Shown one piece after another: positions 24,608 through 33,576 of a DNA stretch of 64,000 bases. Every line of letters starts with the position of its first letter. The first letter of the stretch is position 1. The notes beneath the pieces are model-generated. The model was not told the origin of the DNA. It worked only from the letters and a program-made list of their open reading frames with translations, and searched no databases. The position numbers were made by a program, and so were the translations under genes. This stretch comes from JANQJA01 sp040880285 (GTDB lineage Bacteria; Pseudomonadota; Gammaproteobacteria; Pseudomonadales; Azotimanducaceae): assembly GCA_040880285.1 (NCBI GenBank), contig JBBDIT010000073.1, positions 5,276 through 69,275 of the forward strand, written 5' to 3'.

Positions 24608-25409
24608 GACTCCCGCCTCCATCATTCTGGACTTGCTCCGGACCTATCGGCATCGCGGAACCGCAGTCAAAGAGATTATGGCTGCTGGCGCAATGTTTGA
24701 TTTCAGCGAGAATGCCATGCGTGTCAATCTGTCCCGGCTGGTTGGACAGGGACTGGTAGAGAATTTCGAGCGCGGCTATTACCGTATCAGTGACCATGCT
24801 GACCCGGTCAATGAGTTCGTAGAAGCGTGGCGCGCGGGTGAAGACAGGGTTGGGCCATGGGACGGGGCCTCATGGCTGGTTGTCCATTCAAGCCATGAGG
24901 AGGCGCCAAAGCGCGGCTGGGCCCTGGACGCCAATGGGTTTCGCCAGATCGCAGAGGGACTTTGGGCAAGGCCCGATAATCTGAGTCTCACCCATGCAGC
25001 GCTCGATATGCGATTAAGGCAGCTGGGAGTGGACGCCAGGTCCGTGCTTCTCACCAACGCACAGATCGACAAGCGTTGTCAGGATGCGTGGCTAATCCAA
25101 TTCGACCTGGACCGGCTGGTGACAACTTATTCGGAGTCTGAAAAAGCCCTGCGACAAAGCGCCGCCAGGCTCACGAAACTACCACGGCGGGATGCGCTAA
25201 AAGAATCCTTCCACCTTGGCGGCGAGGCGGTCCACATCCTTGCCAAGGATCCACTCCTTCCGTCTGAGGTGATCGACACCACGCAGCGTAAGCAGCTTTG
25301 GGAGACAATGCTTGCCTACGACCGGCTTGGCCGTAACATTTGGACCACTCGCCTGTCCTCACCAGAGCGTATTCCGACACCACAACTGATAATTTCAAAT
25401 ACCCGTTGA
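24606..25409 (+). CDS. PaaX family transcriptional regulator
   Basis: A 267-residue regulator. The N-terminal winged-helix domain (about 1-70) contains 'ASIILDLLRTYRHRGTAVKEIMAAGAMF' and 'ENAMRVNLSRLVGQGLVEN', typical of PaaX, the phenylacetyl-CoA-responsive GntR-like repressor. The middle and C-terminal PaaX_C regions include 'SWLVVHS' and 'GLWARPDNLS'. No paa catabolic genes are present, so the ligand need not be phenylacetyl-CoA; an acyl-CoA sensed for the adjacent desaturase is a reasonable inference. The start at 24606 has no clear ribosome site but fits the beginning of the family. The desaturase gene lies 9 bases downstream. Confidence 0.85.
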   Translation: MTPASIILDLLRTYRHRGTAVKEIMAAGAMFDFSENAMRVNLSRLVGQGLVENFERGYYRISDHADPVNEFVEAWRAGEDRVGPWDGASWLVVHSSHEEAPKRGWALDANGFRQIAEGLWARPDNLSLTHAALDMRLRQLGVDARSVLLTNAQIDKRCQDAWLIQFDLDRLVTTYSESEKALRQSAARLTKLPRRDALKESFHLGGEAVHILAKDPLLPSEVIDTTQRKQLWETMLAYDRLGRNIWTTRLSSPERIPTPQLIISNTR

Positions 25410-25418
25410 GACCAGACC

Positions 25419-26324
25419 ATGAACCTGAGAGATATACTTAGTCGAGAAGAATTCCAGTCGGTTACCGCAAGAAACAATTGGCTCGGCGCACGCATAGTCC
25501 TGTTCGACTGGCTTATCATCGGTGGGACATTCTATCTGGCCGCTACCTATCCCAATCCACTGGTTTGGATTGTTGCGATTTTTATCCTGGGGGCTCGCCA
25601 ACTGGGACTAGGCATTATTGTCCATGAGACCGGACACAGGACACTATTTACGTCACCGCGACTCAATGATTTTGTTGGAAACTGGCTGGCAGGCTATTTT
25701 GTGTTTTCAAATAAGGATGCCTATATGCGTGTCCACCTAAAACACCATCAGGAAGCAGGCACAGACAAGGATCCAGATCTTGCAAACTACGTAAACTATC
25801 CTATCGAGCGCACCAGTCTGCGACGCAAAATCTTGCGGGACATCACCGGGCAAGTGGGCTGGCGACGTATCAAATCCATTGTCAGGGCAGTATCCCGACT
25901 GCCAGAACTGGATCCGGAATCTCGCCGTTTCCTACTCGGCAGCCTTGGCATGAACCTTGGTCTATTGCTGGTACTGGCTGGCACAGGGCACGCGGCCCTG
26001 TATTTATTGTGGCTCATCGCCTTCATGACCAGTCATATGCTGGTGAGCAGGATCCGCCAGATCGCAGAGCATGCAGCGGTACCGGACTTGTTTGACCCGG
26101 ACCCACGTAAGAATACGCGCACGCTTTACATTAATTGGCTGGAGCGATTGTTGATCGCGCCTCACCACGTGAACTATCATCTGGAGCATCACCTGATGGC
26201 GTCTGTACCAATTTACAGGCTCAGGCAATTACACGAGTTGCTGTTAAAGAAGGGATTCTATGGAGGGGTAGATTTCGAATACGGCTACTTACGCCTGCTG
26301 AAGAGAGTGACTTCAGCTGCTTAA
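25419..26324 (+). CDS. Fatty acid desaturase family protein
   Basis: A 301-residue membrane protein with about four transmembrane helices. Three histidine clusters bind the di-iron site: 'HETGHRT' near residue 69, 'HLKHHQEAG' near 105 and 'HHVNYHLEHH' near 249. These spacings fit acyl-lipid or acyl-CoA desaturases and related hydroxylases. The protein would introduce a double bond or hydroxyl group in a membrane lipid using electrons from ferredoxin or a cytochrome; the position of action is unknown. It forms an operon with the upstream PaaX-type regulator. It converges with csrA, and GGCACC/GGTGCC inverted repeats at the junction (26325-26360) may end both transcripts. Confidence 0.87.
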   Translation: MNLRDILSREEFQSVTARNNWLGARIVLFDWLIIGGTFYLAATYPNPLVWIVAIFILGARQLGLGIIVHETGHRTLFTSPRLNDFVGNWLAGYFVFSNKDAYMRVHLKHHQEAGTDKDPDLANYVNYPIERTSLRRKILRDITGQVGWRRIKSIVRAVSRLPELDPESRRFLLGSLGMNLGLLLVLAGTGHAALYLLWLIAFMTSHMLVSRIRQIAEHAAVPDLFDPDPRKNTRTLYINWLERLLIAPHHVNYHLEHHLMASVPIYRLRQLHELLLKKGFYGGVDFEYGYLRLLKRVTSAA

Positions 26325-26342
26325 GGCACCGGCGGGATCAGG

Positions 26343-26537
26343 TCAAGTATCGGTGGTGCCTTCCTTATCGTCGCCTTCCGCCTGAATTTTCTGATAGATC
26401 TCTTCTCGATGAACCGAGACTTCTTTGGGTGCATTGACACCAATGCGTACCTGATTGCCTTTGACACCAAGCACTGTCACAGTGACGTTATCTCCGATCA
26501 TCAGCGTCTCGCCAACTCTCCGGGTCAAAATTAACAT
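26343..26537 (-). CDS. csrA: Carbon storage regulator
   Basis: A 64-residue RNA-binding protein. 'MLILTRRVGETLMIGDNVTVTVLGVKGNQVRIGVNAP' is the conserved beta-strand core; R44-type residue 'VHREEIY' supplies the RNA contact near position 44. It binds GGA motifs in mRNA leaders to alter translation and stability. AAAAGGAGA precedes the start. Placement downstream of alaS and lysC is usual in gammaproteobacteria. Confidence 0.97.
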   Translation of the reverse strand: MLILTRRVGETLMIGDNVTVTVLGVKGNQVRIGVNAPKEVSVHREEIYQKIQAEGDDKEGTTDT

Positions 26538-26594
26538 TGCAATCTCCTTTTAAAATTCAGTTGTCCGTTCAAAGCCGATAGCCTTCAGGCGCTG

Positions 26595-27830
26595 CTAGCC
26601 CTTTGTGACTTCCGGCGCGAGCTCAAATGCAGAATGTAATGCCCTTGCCGCCAGTTCCAGGTACTTCTCGTCAATAACGACCGAGATTTTGATTTCTGAA
26701 GTCGAGATCATCTGAATATTGATGGACTCCTCAGAAAGCACCCTGAACATTTTACTTGCAACACCCGCATGAGACCGCATACCAACCCCAACCAGGGACA
26801 ACTTAGCAATTTTATTGTCGCCTGTCGCATCTGCTGCATCAATATCTGATGCCACTTTTTTCAGGATATTCAACGCCTGCTCGTAATCACCTCGACGTAC
26901 GGTAAAGGTAAAGTCAGTACTACCGTCTGCGGAAACGTTCTGCACGATCATATCGACCTCGATATTGGCCTCACTGATCGGCCCCACTATTTTCGATGCA
27001 ATCCCCGGCACATCCCGGACGCCGCGCATCGTCAGTTTGGCCTCGTCCCGGGTAAATGCGATCCCGGAAATAATTGGTTGCTCCATTCCGTCTTCCTCAT
27101 CCGTAATCAACGTACCGGGCTTATCGAGAAAACTCGACATTACCCGAATGGGTACTTTGTATTTACTGGCAAATTCTACCGCGCGGGTATGCAACACTCG
27201 TGACCCCAGGCTTGCCAGTTCCAGCATCTCCTCAAAGGTAATTCGTTCCAGGCACCGTGCATCTGTCACAACTCGTGGGTCAGTCGTATATACGCCCTCA
27301 ACGTCGGTGTAAATCTGGCACTCGTCAGCTTTCAGCACCGCGGCCAGGGCGACTGCAGTGGTATCCGACCCACCGCGCCCGAGGGTTGTAATGTTGCCGT
27401 TCACATCGACACCCTGAAAGCCGGCAATTACGGGCACGACGCCGTCGCTGAGATCTGCTTTCAACCGGTTATCATTGATTTCAACGATGCGAGCACGCGT
27501 GTGGCTTGCATCGGTGGTGATCCTGACTTGCCCACCGGTATAGGAACGTGCAGGACAACCCAACTTCATCAGCATCATCGCTAAAAGCGCAATCGTCACC
27601 TGTTCGCCAGTCGACAACAGCACATCAACCTCACGGTACATCGCCGTATCGGTAACACCAACCTCTTTGGACAACTCATCCAGCCGGTCAGTTTCAAGCC
27701 CCATGGCTGATACCACAACAATTACATCGTGGCCCTGATTACGGGACCTGATAATGGTCTTTGCCACATTCTCAATATGCGAGATTGAGGCAACAGAGGT
27801 CCCACCAAACTTCTGGACAAATAGAGACAT
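26595..27830 (-). CDS. lysC: Aspartate kinase
   Basis: A 411-residue enzyme that phosphorylates aspartate, the first step to lysine, threonine, methionine and diaminopimelate. The kinase domain starts 'LFVQKFGGTSVASISHIENVA' and contains 'GRGGSDTTAVALAAVL' near residue 150. Two C-terminal ACT domains (about 265-410) include 'MRGVRDVPGIASKIV' and 'VGVGMRSHAGVASKMFRVL', which bind lysine or threonine as feedback inhibitors. The frame begins with a TTG at 27839; the ATG at 27830 is preferred. csrA follows after 57 bases and alaS lies upstream. Confidence 0.95.
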   Translation of the reverse strand: MSLFVQKFGGTSVASISHIENVAKTIIRSRNQGHDVIVVVSAMGLETDRLDELSKEVGVTDTAMYREVDVLLSTGEQVTIALLAMMLMKLGCPARSYTGGQVRITTDASHTRARIVEINDNRLKADLSDGVVPVIAGFQGVDVNGNITTLGRGGSDTTAVALAAVLKADECQIYTDVEGVYTTDPRVVTDARCLERITFEEMLELASLGSRVLHTRAVEFASKYKVPIRVMSSFLDKPGTLITDEEDGMEQPIISGIAFTRDEAKLTMRGVRDVPGIASKIVGPISEANIEVDMIVQNVSADGSTDFTFTVRRGDYEQALNILKKVASDIDAADATGDNKIAKLSLVGVGMRSHAGVASKMFRVLSEESINIQMISTSEIKISVVIDEKYLELAARALHSAFELAPEVTKG

Positions 27831-27915
27831 ACAGGACAAACGTGAAATCAGGTATTCAAAGGGCGCCTATTAAACCGTAATCGCATCCCAATGGGAATGC
27901 GTCATTGCAAACTGT

Positions 27916-30513
27916 TTACAATCTCTCTTGTAAATAGCCGCTCACGGATGCGAGCGCCGAGGCCAGGGCCGCCGTATCGGTGCCACCTGCACGCGCCATA
28001 TCCGGGCGCCCACCACCCTTGCCGCCCAACTGGCTGGCAACAAAATTGACGAGTTCACCGGCATGCACCTTATCGGTTAAATCCCGGGTTACCCCGGCAA
28101 CCAGGGCAACTTTGCCATCATTGACCGACGCCAACACCACAACGCCACTGCCCAGTTTGTTTTTCAGCCGATCCAGCGCATCCGGCAGCGTCTTTGGATC
28201 AGCGCCCTCGAGTTCATGAACCACCACTCTTGCTCCCCCAATCTCAATGGCAGAGGCGGCGATATCGGTTCCAGCCCCGCTGGCAAGCCTGGCGTTTAGC
28301 TGCACAAGTTCTTTTTCCAGCTTTCGATTCTGTTCCAGGACCGAATTGAGCCTATCCAGCACAGCACCACGATCAGCCCGTAACAATGTCGCTATTTCAA
28401 ACAATTCTTCTTCAACGTCTTCGATACGCTCCAGCGCCTTACTTCCGGTTACCGCTTCAATACGTCGAACGCCGGACGCTATACCCTGCTCTGCGGTAAT
28501 CCGAAAAATACCAATGTCACCGGTACGTGCAGCATGCGTGCCTCCACAAAGCTCGATTGAAAAGCCATCGCCCATGGTCAGTACACGCACATCTTCAGAA
28601 TATTTTTCACCGAAGAGTGCCATCGCGCCTTTCTTGCGCGCAGCCTCAAGATTCATGACCTCGGTCTGGATTTCGGAGTTACGTCGTATCTGCGCATTGA
28701 CCAGGCGTTCAATCGATTTGATCTCTTCGCGGGTCAACGCTTCAAAGTGTGAGAAGTCAAACCTGAGCCGTTCCGGTTCAACCAGCGAACCCCGCTGATT
28801 GACATGATCACCCAAAATCTGGCGAAGTGCAGCATGCAAGAGATGGGTCGCACTATGGTTAAGGCGAGTTGCATCTCGCAGGTACCTGTCAACTTCTGCA
28901 TCAAGCTCATCCCCTGCCTGAATCGTTCCTTCGAGGACTTTTCCCTTATGGATAAAAGCCTCACCGGCCTTCTGCGTATCTTGTACCTCAAAGGTGATAC
29001 CGTCCCCAAGAAGCCGCCCCGTATCCCCCACCTGACCGCCGGATTCGGCATAAAAGGGCGTCCGTTCCAGCACAATGACCGCATCATCGCCCTGCTTGAT
29101 CGTGTCCACGGCATGTTCACCAACGAACAGTGCGACAACTTTTGACGGACCCGACAAGGATTCATAGCCAATGAATTCGGTACTCAAATCCAGATTGAAT
29201 TTTGCCGTATCGGTGGTCGAAAACTTGCTGGCTGCCCGCGCCCTTTCACGTTGCGCCTGCATTTCACGTTCGAATCCTTCCATATCCAGGGTCAGGTTTC
29301 GCTCGCGGGCAACATCGGCGGTCAGGTCCGTGGGGAACCCGTAAGTGTCGTACAAGCGAAACACCACTTCTCCGGGTATTTCTGCACTCTCGAGCCCGTC
29401 GATTGCATCCGTCAGGATCCTCATCCCCTGGTCCAGGGTGATTTCAAATTGCTCTTCTTCTTTCAACAAGATCTTTTCGATCTGGCTTTGGGTCTTTACG
29501 ATAACAGGATAAGCCTCACCCATCTCCTGAACCAGTGTCTCCACCATCTTGTGGAAGAACGGGCCAGTCGCCTGCAGCTTGTGCCCGTGGCGAATGGCAC
29601 GACGAATGATCCGCCGCATCACATAGCCGCGGCCCTCGTTGGAAGGTACTACACCGTCGGCGATCAAAAATGCAGAGGAGCGAATGTGATCAGCGATTAC
29701 CTTCAATGAGGGATTGGATAAGTCCGTACAGCCAAGCAGCTGTGCCGCGCGTGCGATCAAGGCCTGGAAGATATCGATATCGTAATTGCTATGGACTTGC
29801 TGCATCACGGCCGCAACGCGCTCAAGCCCCATGCCGGTGTCGACACCAGGCGTTTTGAGCGGTGTCAGCGTCCCGTCCGCCGACCGGTCATACTGCGGAA
29901 ATACCAGGTTCCAGATCTCTACATAACGGTCCAGCTCCGCTTGCGCCGATCCTGGTGGCCCGCCGGGTACTTCAGCGCCATGATCATAGAAAACTTCTGA
30001 ACAAGGACCACATGGGCCCGTATCACCCATGGCCCAGAAATTATCCTCATCGCCGAGCCGGGTGACACGTGCCGGATCAAACCCGATTTCCTCCACCCAA
30101 ATGGCATAAGCCTCATCATCGCTATCATGAATCGTGACCCACAACCGATCCGGCGGTAGTTTCAGCACGTCGGTCAGGAATTCCCATGCATAGCCTATCG
30201 CCTCACGCTTGAAATAATCGCCAAAGCTGAAGTTACCGAGCATCTCGAAAAAGGTGTGGTGACGAGTCGTATAGCCCACATTATCCAGGTCATTGTGCTT
30301 GCCACCGGCACGCACACAGCGCTGACAGCTTGCTGCACGTGTATAGCCGCGGTTCTCCCTTAATGCCAGCGCTTCTTTGAACTGGACCATTCCGGCATTG
30401 GTAAATAACAGGGTCGGGTCGTTCTCAGGCACAAGGGTCGAACTCTCGACGATCTGGTGTCCTTTACCGGCAAAGTAATCAAGGAAAGCTTTACGGAGCT
30501 CTGCGCTCTTCAT
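27916..30513 (-). CDS. alaS: Alanine-tRNA ligase
   Basis: About 865 residues, normal for bacterial AlaRS. The N-terminal aminoacylation domain opens 'KSAELRKAFLDYFAGKGHQIVESS'; the editing domain contains the zinc-ligand motifs 'HSATHLLHAALR' near 560 and 'CGGTHAARTGDIG' near 663. The C-terminal domain ends with 'GGKGGGRPDMARAGGTD', typical of the C-Ala region. It charges tRNA-Ala and clears mischarged Ser or Gly. The start is given as the ATG at 30513; a GTG lies immediately before it. lysC lies 85 bases downstream. Confidence 0.97.
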   Translation of the reverse strand: MKSAELRKAFLDYFAGKGHQIVESSTLVPENDPTLLFTNAGMVQFKEALALRENRGYTRAASCQRCVRAGGKHNDLDNVGYTTRHHTFFEMLGNFSFGDYFKREAIGYAWEFLTDVLKLPPDRLWVTIHDSDDEAYAIWVEEIGFDPARVTRLGDEDNFWAMGDTGPCGPCSEVFYDHGAEVPGGPPGSAQAELDRYVEIWNLVFPQYDRSADGTLTPLKTPGVDTGMGLERVAAVMQQVHSNYDIDIFQALIARAAQLLGCTDLSNPSLKVIADHIRSSAFLIADGVVPSNEGRGYVMRRIIRRAIRHGHKLQATGPFFHKMVETLVQEMGEAYPVIVKTQSQIEKILLKEEEQFEITLDQGMRILTDAIDGLESAEIPGEVVFRLYDTYGFPTDLTADVARERNLTLDMEGFEREMQAQRERARAASKFSTTDTAKFNLDLSTEFIGYESLSGPSKVVALFVGEHAVDTIKQGDDAVIVLERTPFYAESGGQVGDTGRLLGDGITFEVQDTQKAGEAFIHKGKVLEGTIQAGDELDAEVDRYLRDATRLNHSATHLLHAALRQILGDHVNQRGSLVEPERLRFDFSHFEALTREEIKSIERLVNAQIRRNSEIQTEVMNLEAARKKGAMALFGEKYSEDVRVLTMGDGFSIELCGGTHAARTGDIGIFRITAEQGIASGVRRIEAVTGSKALERIEDVEEELFEIATLLRADRGAVLDRLNSVLEQNRKLEKELVQLNARLASGAGTDIAASAIEIGGARVVVHELEGADPKTLPDALDRLKNKLGSGVVVLASVNDGKVALVAGVTRDLTDKVHAGELVNFVASQLGGKGGGRPDMARAGGTDTAALASALASVSGYLQERL

Positions 30514-30618
30514 CACATTTACTTCATCGACCTGAGGGACGCTAAAGATACAGAAAAAGCACGAATTTCTAAACCTAAAAGCGACCCGGGTATTGGATAC
30601 TTCCCGCGCTCAACGCTT

Positions 30619-33069
30619 TCAGGGCTTTCGGTAGAACCGGATCAGCAAGCTTGGCAGCAGGGTCAGATTGGCCAGCAGCGCCAGCAGCATGGCGAGCGCG
30701 GTCAAACTTCCGAAATATACCGTGGGCAGGAAGTTAGAGAACGTCAGGATTGAAAAACCGCCAATGATAATAGTCGACGTGAAATACATGGCCCTGCCAA
30801 TGGTACGGTGCGCCGCCTCAACCGCCTGGGCAACCGTTTTATCGTCCCGGCATTCGGCTTTGAACCTGTGCGAATAGTGAATCGCATCATCGACACCGAT
30901 ACCGATGCAAATCGCAGCAATGGTAATTGTCATCATGTCGAGCGGAATGTTGGCATAACCCATTACCGCAATAACCGTCGCCGCCGCAATGACATTGGGA
31001 ATCAGGGCGAGTAACGCCAGTAGCGGCGAGCGTAACAGCAGGGCAAACATTACGAAGGTGGCGAGCACGACGTAGAGCAGAGTCTGACGCTGGGAATCTG
31101 CCAGCTGTTTCAACATATCGTCAAACAGTACCATCATACCGGTAACAATGACCCGGTCTGCTTCGAGACCCAGGTCCCCGGTCGCATAGTTCCTGATATC
31201 CTCGATCAGTTCAGTGCGGGAGAAACGCGGTCCGCTTTCCTTGATGCGGGCGTTAATATTTGCGTAGCCCGCTTTGGGCTTTGCGTATGGTTCAACCAAT
31301 TGCTCCCGTACGCCAGCCGGTAACTGACCAAGCGCATAGGCCATCTCGAGATTGGACAGAGGCTCGCCATCGTTGAATTGTCGCGCAAGTCGCTCCAGCG
31401 TCGAAATGGAGAGGACCTTCCCGGTTTCGGCATGAGCAACCAGCTTCTCGTGCACTGCGGCCACGGTTTCGATCCGGTCTCTGGTAAACCAGTACCGCTC
31501 CGGCCAGGTTTCTTCTGTGGGCGCTGCAAACGGATCCGCTTCGTCCCCCTCGTAGCCTTCATATTCACCCAGATCCAGGTAGATATCGAATGGCAAGGTA
31601 CCACCCAGATGCTGGTCGATATAGACCATACCGGCATAGATATCGGTTTCTTCAGCAAAGTAATCCACGAAGCGGTTGTCAAACGAAACTCGCGTTAATC
31701 CGCCAGCCGCGATGAGCACGATCAGCAGTGAAACTGCAAGGACCTTTTTGGAATGATGCACACAAAGCCGACTCAGAAGACGCGTCAGTTCAATCCGGTT
31801 TCCCAATGTACTGCTGGGTACGCCCTTGCCCAGTACCAACAGCGCCGCCGGAAACAATGTATAGGTTACAAAAAAAGAAATTACGATACCCAGACACATC
31901 ATCCAACCAAAGTCCTCGACTGGAACGATCCGGCTCGCAAGCATCGCCCCGAACGCAAGCATCGTGGTCAGGCCCGTATATAAACAAGGCGCGAACTTCG
32001 ATTCCATCGTATTGATCACCAGATCCCGGTGATTAATTTGCGGGTCATCTGTCAACAATTCGCGATAGCGAACAATCAGGTGAATGGAAAAGGAAATGCA
32101 GATAATCGCAAGCAGCGCGATAAAGTTGGATGATACGACCGTAACGGGCTTTCCCGCAAAAGCCAATATGCCGGTCGTGATCAGAATCGACACGCCGCTG
32201 ATCAATAGGGGCAGCACAACCCAGCGGAACCGACGGAAGAAAAAAATCAGCAGCAAGACGATAAGGACCATTACGAGCGATCCAAACACGACCAGGTCCG
32301 ATTTCACGAATTCGACCATATCAGCGGCTATCATCGGTACACCACTAATATAAATCTCGGCACCATTTAAATACTTCGACCGTATCTTCCGGACCTCGTC
32401 GATCAATTCTTGCCGGGATTCAACATAGTCGCGCCTGGCATCCTTGTAAGCCGATTCCACCTCATCGAGTTCAACCGGGTCAGCCGCTTGCGCCGAACGC
32501 AATCGGTCCCGGCGCCCACGCAAACTCGATAAGCGTTCATCACGCTCAAGATCGATCTTGATGACCGATGCCTCACCATCCTCTGAGATCAGATAATTCC
32601 TGAACAGCGGGCTTTGCGTGAGCTCTGTTCTCGCCAATGCCAGATCCACCGATTCGTCCCGCAGGGTCCTGAACTCCGATGACATTTTCTCAAGCGAAAC
32701 AGGAGGACTGGCGACCAGCGGGGCATCGAGTATTGAAGAAACCTTCTCAACACCCGCAATGTCGGCAACTTCTGACTGCAGTGCCGCCAATGTTGCAAGG
32801 GACTTACGATCAAACATATCGACTTCAGTCGGACTGTAGGCGAACACAAGAAAATCATCTCCACCAAACAGGTCTTGCATTTCCAGGTAGGTCGCGAGGT
32901 TAGGATCTCCCTGCACGACTAACGTGTCGGGGGAAGCGTCAAAAGTGAAGTCCCGCGTAAAATACCCCGCCGTAACGGATACAGCGAGTATCAGGACAAG
33001 GACTGTCCTCGGGTAATTGAGTAGCTCGCGAAAAAGTTTGGAGAGTTGGGTCAAAAGGACGTTGATCAC
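30619..33069 (-). CDS. RND superfamily exporter (COG1033/MMPL type)
   Basis: An 816-residue inner-membrane protein with two halves, each one membrane helix, a periplasmic domain and five more helices. 'VVSSNFIALLAIICISFSIHLIVRYRE' and 'MTITIAAICIGIGVDDAIHYSHRFKAE' are the paired TM4-type motifs of the MMPL/COG1033 group, and the latter carries the acidic proton relay. The first periplasmic domain holds a charged coiled-coil stretch (about residues 145-215). Likely substrates are lipids or hopanoids, but none can be named. The frame extends to 33258 inside recX; the GTG at 33069, 16 bases after the recX stop, is the plausible start. Confidence 0.8.
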   Translation of the reverse strand: MINVLLTQLSKLFRELLNYPRTVLVLILAVSVTAGYFTRDFTFDASPDTLVVQGDPNLATYLEMQDLFGGDDFLVFAYSPTEVDMFDRKSLATLAALQSEVADIAGVEKVSSILDAPLVASPPVSLEKMSSEFRTLRDESVDLALARTELTQSPLFRNYLISEDGEASVIKIDLERDERLSSLRGRRDRLRSAQAADPVELDEVESAYKDARRDYVESRQELIDEVRKIRSKYLNGAEIYISGVPMIAADMVEFVKSDLVVFGSLVMVLIVLLLIFFFRRFRWVVLPLLISGVSILITTGILAFAGKPVTVVSSNFIALLAIICISFSIHLIVRYRELLTDDPQINHRDLVINTMESKFAPCLYTGLTTMLAFGAMLASRIVPVEDFGWMMCLGIVISFFVTYTLFPAALLVLGKGVPSSTLGNRIELTRLLSRLCVHHSKKVLAVSLLIVLIAAGGLTRVSFDNRFVDYFAEETDIYAGMVYIDQHLGGTLPFDIYLDLGEYEGYEGDEADPFAAPTEETWPERYWFTRDRIETVAAVHEKLVAHAETGKVLSISTLERLARQFNDGEPLSNLEMAYALGQLPAGVREQLVEPYAKPKAGYANINARIKESGPRFSRTELIEDIRNYATGDLGLEADRVIVTGMMVLFDDMLKQLADSQRQTLLYVVLATFVMFALLLRSPLLALLALIPNVIAAATVIAVMGYANIPLDMMTITIAAICIGIGVDDAIHYSHRFKAECRDDKTVAQAVEAAHRTIGRAMYFTSTIIIGGFSILTFSNFLPTVYFGSLTALAMLLALLANLTLLPSLLIRFYRKP

Positions 33070-33085
33070 CGGGCTTGCGTCAGGT

Positions 33086-33541
33086 TCAGGGTCCGCCCAT
33101 GGTATCTGAGATTTGCTCGAACGAAAAACCCCGTTGTTGCAGGAATCGTGAACGTCGTGCCCGCTCTTTCGCATTGGCCGGAGCTGCCGGGCCAAAGCGT
33201 TTGACGCAAACTTCTTGAACTTTGACAGACCAATCCAGCGCACACTCTTCAAAGGCAAGCGAGATTATATCATCAGTGACGCCACGGTTTCTGAGCTCCA
33301 ACCTGATCTTTATCGGGCCATGACCACGCCCTGATCGCGACCGAATGTATGCCCCGGCAAGGCGGGTGTCACTCTGCAGACCCTCTGATTCAAGCTGGTT
33401 TATCACTGACTCAATCAGCTCCGGTGCTCCCTTGAATCGACCAGCGAGTTTGGTTGCCAATTCACCTTTGGCATGTTCACGTCGTGCCAACAAATCCATC
33501 GCAGCGCGACGGACATCAACGGGTTCGAACGTCTCGCCCAC
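33086..33541 (-). CDS. recX: Recombination regulator RecX
   Basis: A 151-residue helical protein, the normal length for RecX. 'VRRAAMDLLARREHAKGELATKL' and 'YIRSRSGRGHGPIKIRLELRNRGV' are the three-helix repeat features of the family, ending in 'RRSRFLQQRGFSFEQI'. RecX binds RecA filaments and limits their extension. It starts at a GTG 35 bases after the recA stop, on the same strand, and is probably co-transcribed under SOS control. Confidence 0.93.
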   Translation of the reverse strand: MGETFEPVDVRRAAMDLLARREHAKGELATKLAGRFKGAPELIESVINQLESEGLQSDTRLAGAYIRSRSGRGHGPIKIRLELRNRGVTDDIISLAFEECALDWSVKVQEVCVKRFGPAAPANAKERARRSRFLQQRGFSFEQISDTMGGP

Positions 33542-33576
33542 CTTTTAACAACCTACCGATCCAGCGACATCCCGGA

